Origin: Alcanivorax sp.
Lineage (GTDB): Bacteria; Pseudomonadota; Gammaproteobacteria; Pseudomonadales; Alcanivoracaceae
Direction of reading: 5' to 3'
NCBI RefSeq assembly: GCF_014762765.1
Contig: NZ_JABURH010000165.1
Coordinates: forward strand, 8,941-42,367
Length of the DNA stretch: 33,427 nucleotides
In this document: positions 31,343 through 33,427 of the stretch, one piece after another
Layout of the letters: the number at the start of each line of letters is the position of its first letter
How positions within the stretch are numbered: position 1 is the stretch's first letter
Translations under genes and position numbers: made by a program
Notes under the pieces: generated by a model
Databases searched by the model: none
What the model saw: only the letters and a program-made list of their open reading frames with translations
Told to the model about the DNA's origin: nothing

Positions 31343-33427
31343 ATGGGTTGGCTGGATAATATCGAAGGCAAACTGGACGACGCTCTGGATGACGTCAAAG
31401 AAGAAATCGGTGAGCGTCTGGAGCAGGCCGGTGCGTCATTGTTTGGCAACGATAATGAAGGCCTCGGCGGGGGTGAAATTACCCTCACCGTCGATGGGCT
31501 GCCATTGGAGCCCTACGCCCTGACTGCGAATTCTTCCCTCAGCCAGATCAGCGAATACCGGTTTTACTGTGCGGTTGCCGTGGGCGTGGAAGCGGGCAGT
31601 TTTCTGGATAAACCTGCGCAGTGGAGCTGCACCAGTGCGGATGGCCTGAGCCGGGATTATGCCGGCAAGGTGACTCGTATTGATCAGGGGCGGATCCTGC
31701 CTGATGGTCAGGAGGAGTGGGTGCTCACCGTCGCCTCCGGACTTGCGGCGCTGCGACAGCAATCCCGCTATCGCATCGTTCATCGCCGCACCGTCATCGA
31801 ACTGGCAGAAGAGCTACTGCAGGAATATGGCCTTACGGTAGACAACCGCACCCATGAACATTATCCGGCCATGGACTGGACGGCGCAGGTAGGAGAAACC
31901 GACCTGCAGTTCCTGCAGCGCCTCCTGGCCCGGGATGGCATCTGGTTCTATTCCACCCTGGCAGAGCAGGGCGAGGTCATCGTCCTGGCCGACGACCAGC
32001 ACGGCGCCAGCCGTGCAGACCGGGGTGATCTGGCGGTTACCGCAGAAACCGGCGGGAGTCGCAGTGTGGCTGGCCATGCCATGGTTGCATTGCGCCAGTC
32101 ACGTCGATATTACCGCTGGAAGCCCGACCGCAGCCGGGTTCATCAGCAAGTGTGCCCATCGGAAGCCGCCGCCCTGACACAGGAAAGTCAGTCATCGGCA
32201 GGCAAGGTGGCAACCCAGCAAACTTTTTTCCAGTCTGGTAGCGGTGATGCCAATGCCAGTCTGACGCAAGCTCGTCTGGAGCAGGAAAGGCAGCAATGCC
32301 GGTCCCATACCATTCTGGCATCCGGTGCCGTTGGGGACTTGCAAGTTGGCCAGTGGCTTCCCGTTGCAGGGCATGGCCCTTGCCTGGTCACCCGTGCTGC
32401 GCTGACGTTCTCCTCCCCCAGAAACTACCAGGGTAACAGTCCCAATGGATTTACCTGGGAGGCTGAACTACTACCGTTAGCGCAGCCCTTTCGCCCGGCG
32501 TTGCCTGCTCAAATCTCGCTCCCTCTGGTTTTCCCGGCACGGGTCGAAGCTGGCGGCCCCTATAGTCATGTGGATGGCGTGGCCAACCGCAAAGCCCGCA
32601 TTGATTTTGACGATGGCGACCAGCCCCTTACCGAATCCAGCCCACCCCTGCGCCAGCTACAGCCCCACGGCAGCTTGCCCGGCAAAGACGGGCAAGCCAC
32701 AGGCTGGGACTGGCCGCTGAGAAACGGTGCTGAAGTGCTGTTGACCTGCCTGAACAACGACCCGGACAAGCCGTTGATACTGGGCTATGCACCCGCAGCA
32801 TCCCAACCGGGCCCGGTGAGTAACCGAAACGCGCCGGAAAATCGTATCCTTACCCCGGCCGGTCATTTGTTGAATCTCAATGACAGCAAAGAGGCGCAAG
32901 CGATTACCCTGAACACCCCGGATGGCCAATGTCTCCTGGACCTGAACGCCAACAGCGAAAGCCCGCTGATGACTCTCGCCTGTGAGCAAGGGGCATTAGT
33001 GATGCGCGCAGGCCAACATCAGAATATTGACGTCGGGAGAAACAGCCAGATCCGAATCGGCAGCGACAGCACAACGCAAGTCCTGAACCGCTCTGTGACC
33101 CACACCGATTCCGGTGTGATTCACCACCAGTCCCAGACTAATACCCATCTAACCGCCACCGACAATGCCGCCCTGGAATCCGGCCAAAACCTGGAATTGT
33201 ACAGCGCTGTTAACAGCCAGCTTAGGGTGCAGGGAAGCGCAACCATTACGGCCAGGAAAGGCCTGGCCAGCAAGGTCGGCGGCAACCTGCACCTGCAAGC
33301 GACCGATGCCATCGACATCCGTGGCGATGGCAGCGGAGATCTCACCCTGCATCAGGGTGGTGGCGGCATCACCATTAAAGCGAATGGCACGGTGCGCCTG
33401 TTTGGCAATACGGTGACGCTGAAGGGG
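31343..33427 (+). CDS. vgrG: T6SS spike protein VgrG (second copy, partial)
   Basis: The frame opens at ATG 31343 and stays open for 695 codons to the window edge. A charged N-terminal extension (residues 1 to about 43, MGWLDNIEGKLDDALDDVKE start) precedes the VgrG fold: ITLTVDGLPLEPYALTANSSLSQISEYRFYCAV, ADGLSRDYAGKVTRIDQ, RTVIELAEELLQEYGL and VGETDLQFLQRLLARDGIWFY. The gp5 OB-fold (about 420-500, NGAEVLLTCLNNDPDKPLILGY) and a beta-helix reaching GTVRLFGNTVTLKG at the edge follow. The last residues look near the usual end of such proteins, so little may be missing unless an effector domain follows. It is clearly diverged from the first copy. The ribosome-binding site (GGGAAGG) is weak. It probably carries a different effector set. 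Confidence 0.92.
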   Translation, partial: MGWLDNIEGKLDDALDDVKEEIGERLEQAGASLFGNDNEGLGGGEITLTVDGLPLEPYALTANSSLSQISEYRFYCAVAVGVEAGSFLDKPAQWSCTSADGLSRDYAGKVTRIDQGRILPDGQEEWVLTVASGLAALRQQSRYRIVHRRTVIELAEELLQEYGLTVDNRTHEHYPAMDWTAQVGETDLQFLQRLLARDGIWFYSTLAEQGEVIVLADDQHGASRADRGDLAVTAETGGSRSVAGHAMVALRQSRRYYRWKPDRSRVHQQVCPSEAAALTQESQSSAGKVATQQTFFQSGSGDANASLTQARLEQERQQCRSHTILASGAVGDLQVGQWLPVAGHGPCLVTRAALTFSSPRNYQGNSPNGFTWEAELLPLAQPFRPALPAQISLPLVFPARVEAGGPYSHVDGVANRKARIDFDDGDQPLTESSPPLRQLQPHGSLPGKDGQATGWDWPLRNGAEVLLTCLNNDPDKPLILGYAPAASQPGPVSNRNAPENRILTPAGHLLNLNDSKEAQAITLNTPDGQCLLDLNANSESPLMTLACEQGALVMRAGQHQNIDVGRNSQIRIGSDSTTQVLNRSVTHTDSGVIHHQSQTNTHLTATDNAALESGQNLELYSAVNSQLRVQGSATITARKGLASKVGGNLHLQATDAIDIRGDGSGDLTLHQGGGGITIKANGTVRLFGNTVTLKG

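Noticed and set aside
1-33427. CRISPR arrays, tRNA or rRNA genes, transposases, prophage genes
   Set aside because: I found no regular direct repeats, no cloverleaf-like sequence and no transposase or integrase motifs on either strand.

Overview
The window is a GC-rich chromosomal segment of a free-living gammaproteobacterium. Gene content (a Fur-boxed TonB receptor module, an Fe-S type CysH, PbpC, and a complete type VI secretion operon of the tagH-tssJKLM-tagF-tssABC-hcp-tssEFG-clpV-vgrG order) would fit a marine oil-degrader-like lineage such as Alcanivorax or a relative. That placement is an impression from protein style; no 16S or other marker is present.

Positions 1-6254 form an iron-acquisition module. 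A leftward operon encodes a PepSY-type three-helix membrane protein, a DUF2271 secreted protein and a DUF4198 secreted protein (the last runs off the left edge). Diverging from it is an OmpR/CpxA-style two-component pair with overlapping stop and start codons, followed by a CirA/IrgA-like TonB-dependent receptor. A Fur-like palindrome lies in front of each of these three transcription units. A likely scheme is that Fur represses all of them when iron is plentiful, the sensor kinase adds substrate-specific induction, the receptor imports a ferric (probably catecholate) siderophore, and the PepSY/DUF2271/DUF4198 set handles the iron in the periplasm.

Positions 6255-10842 hold single-gene units: a DUF4168 secreted protein (leftward, sharing a bidirectional terminator with the receptor), a small outer-membrane beta-barrel protein, a [4Fe-4S]-type CysH reductase with a divergent substrate loop, and penicillin-binding protein 1C. 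Two clear intrinsic terminators separate these units.

Positions 10843-11188 are a gene-free, visibly AT-rich leader. It contains a Crp/Vfr-type palindrome and an inverted repeat that could mask the first ribosome-binding site of the secretion operon.

Positions 11189 to the right edge are a type VI secretion system (T6SS) on the + strand. It contains a short TagH-like protein without an FHA domain, the membrane complex TssJ, TssL and TssM, the baseplate proteins TssK, TssE, TssF and TssG, TagF, TssA, the sheath TssB/TssC, the tube protein Hcp, the recycling ATPase ClpV, and two tandem divergent VgrG spikes (the second truncated by the window end). Together these form one contractile injection machine. 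No PAAR protein, no toxin or immunity gene, and no PpkA/PppA pair is seen inside the window, so the cargo probably lies downstream of the second vgrG. I found no CRISPR array, tRNA, rRNA or insertion sequence. The T6SS itself is of a known type; the unusual points are its leader, the FHA-less first gene, the hairpins around hcp, the ClpV acidic insert and the VgrG N-terminal extensions.
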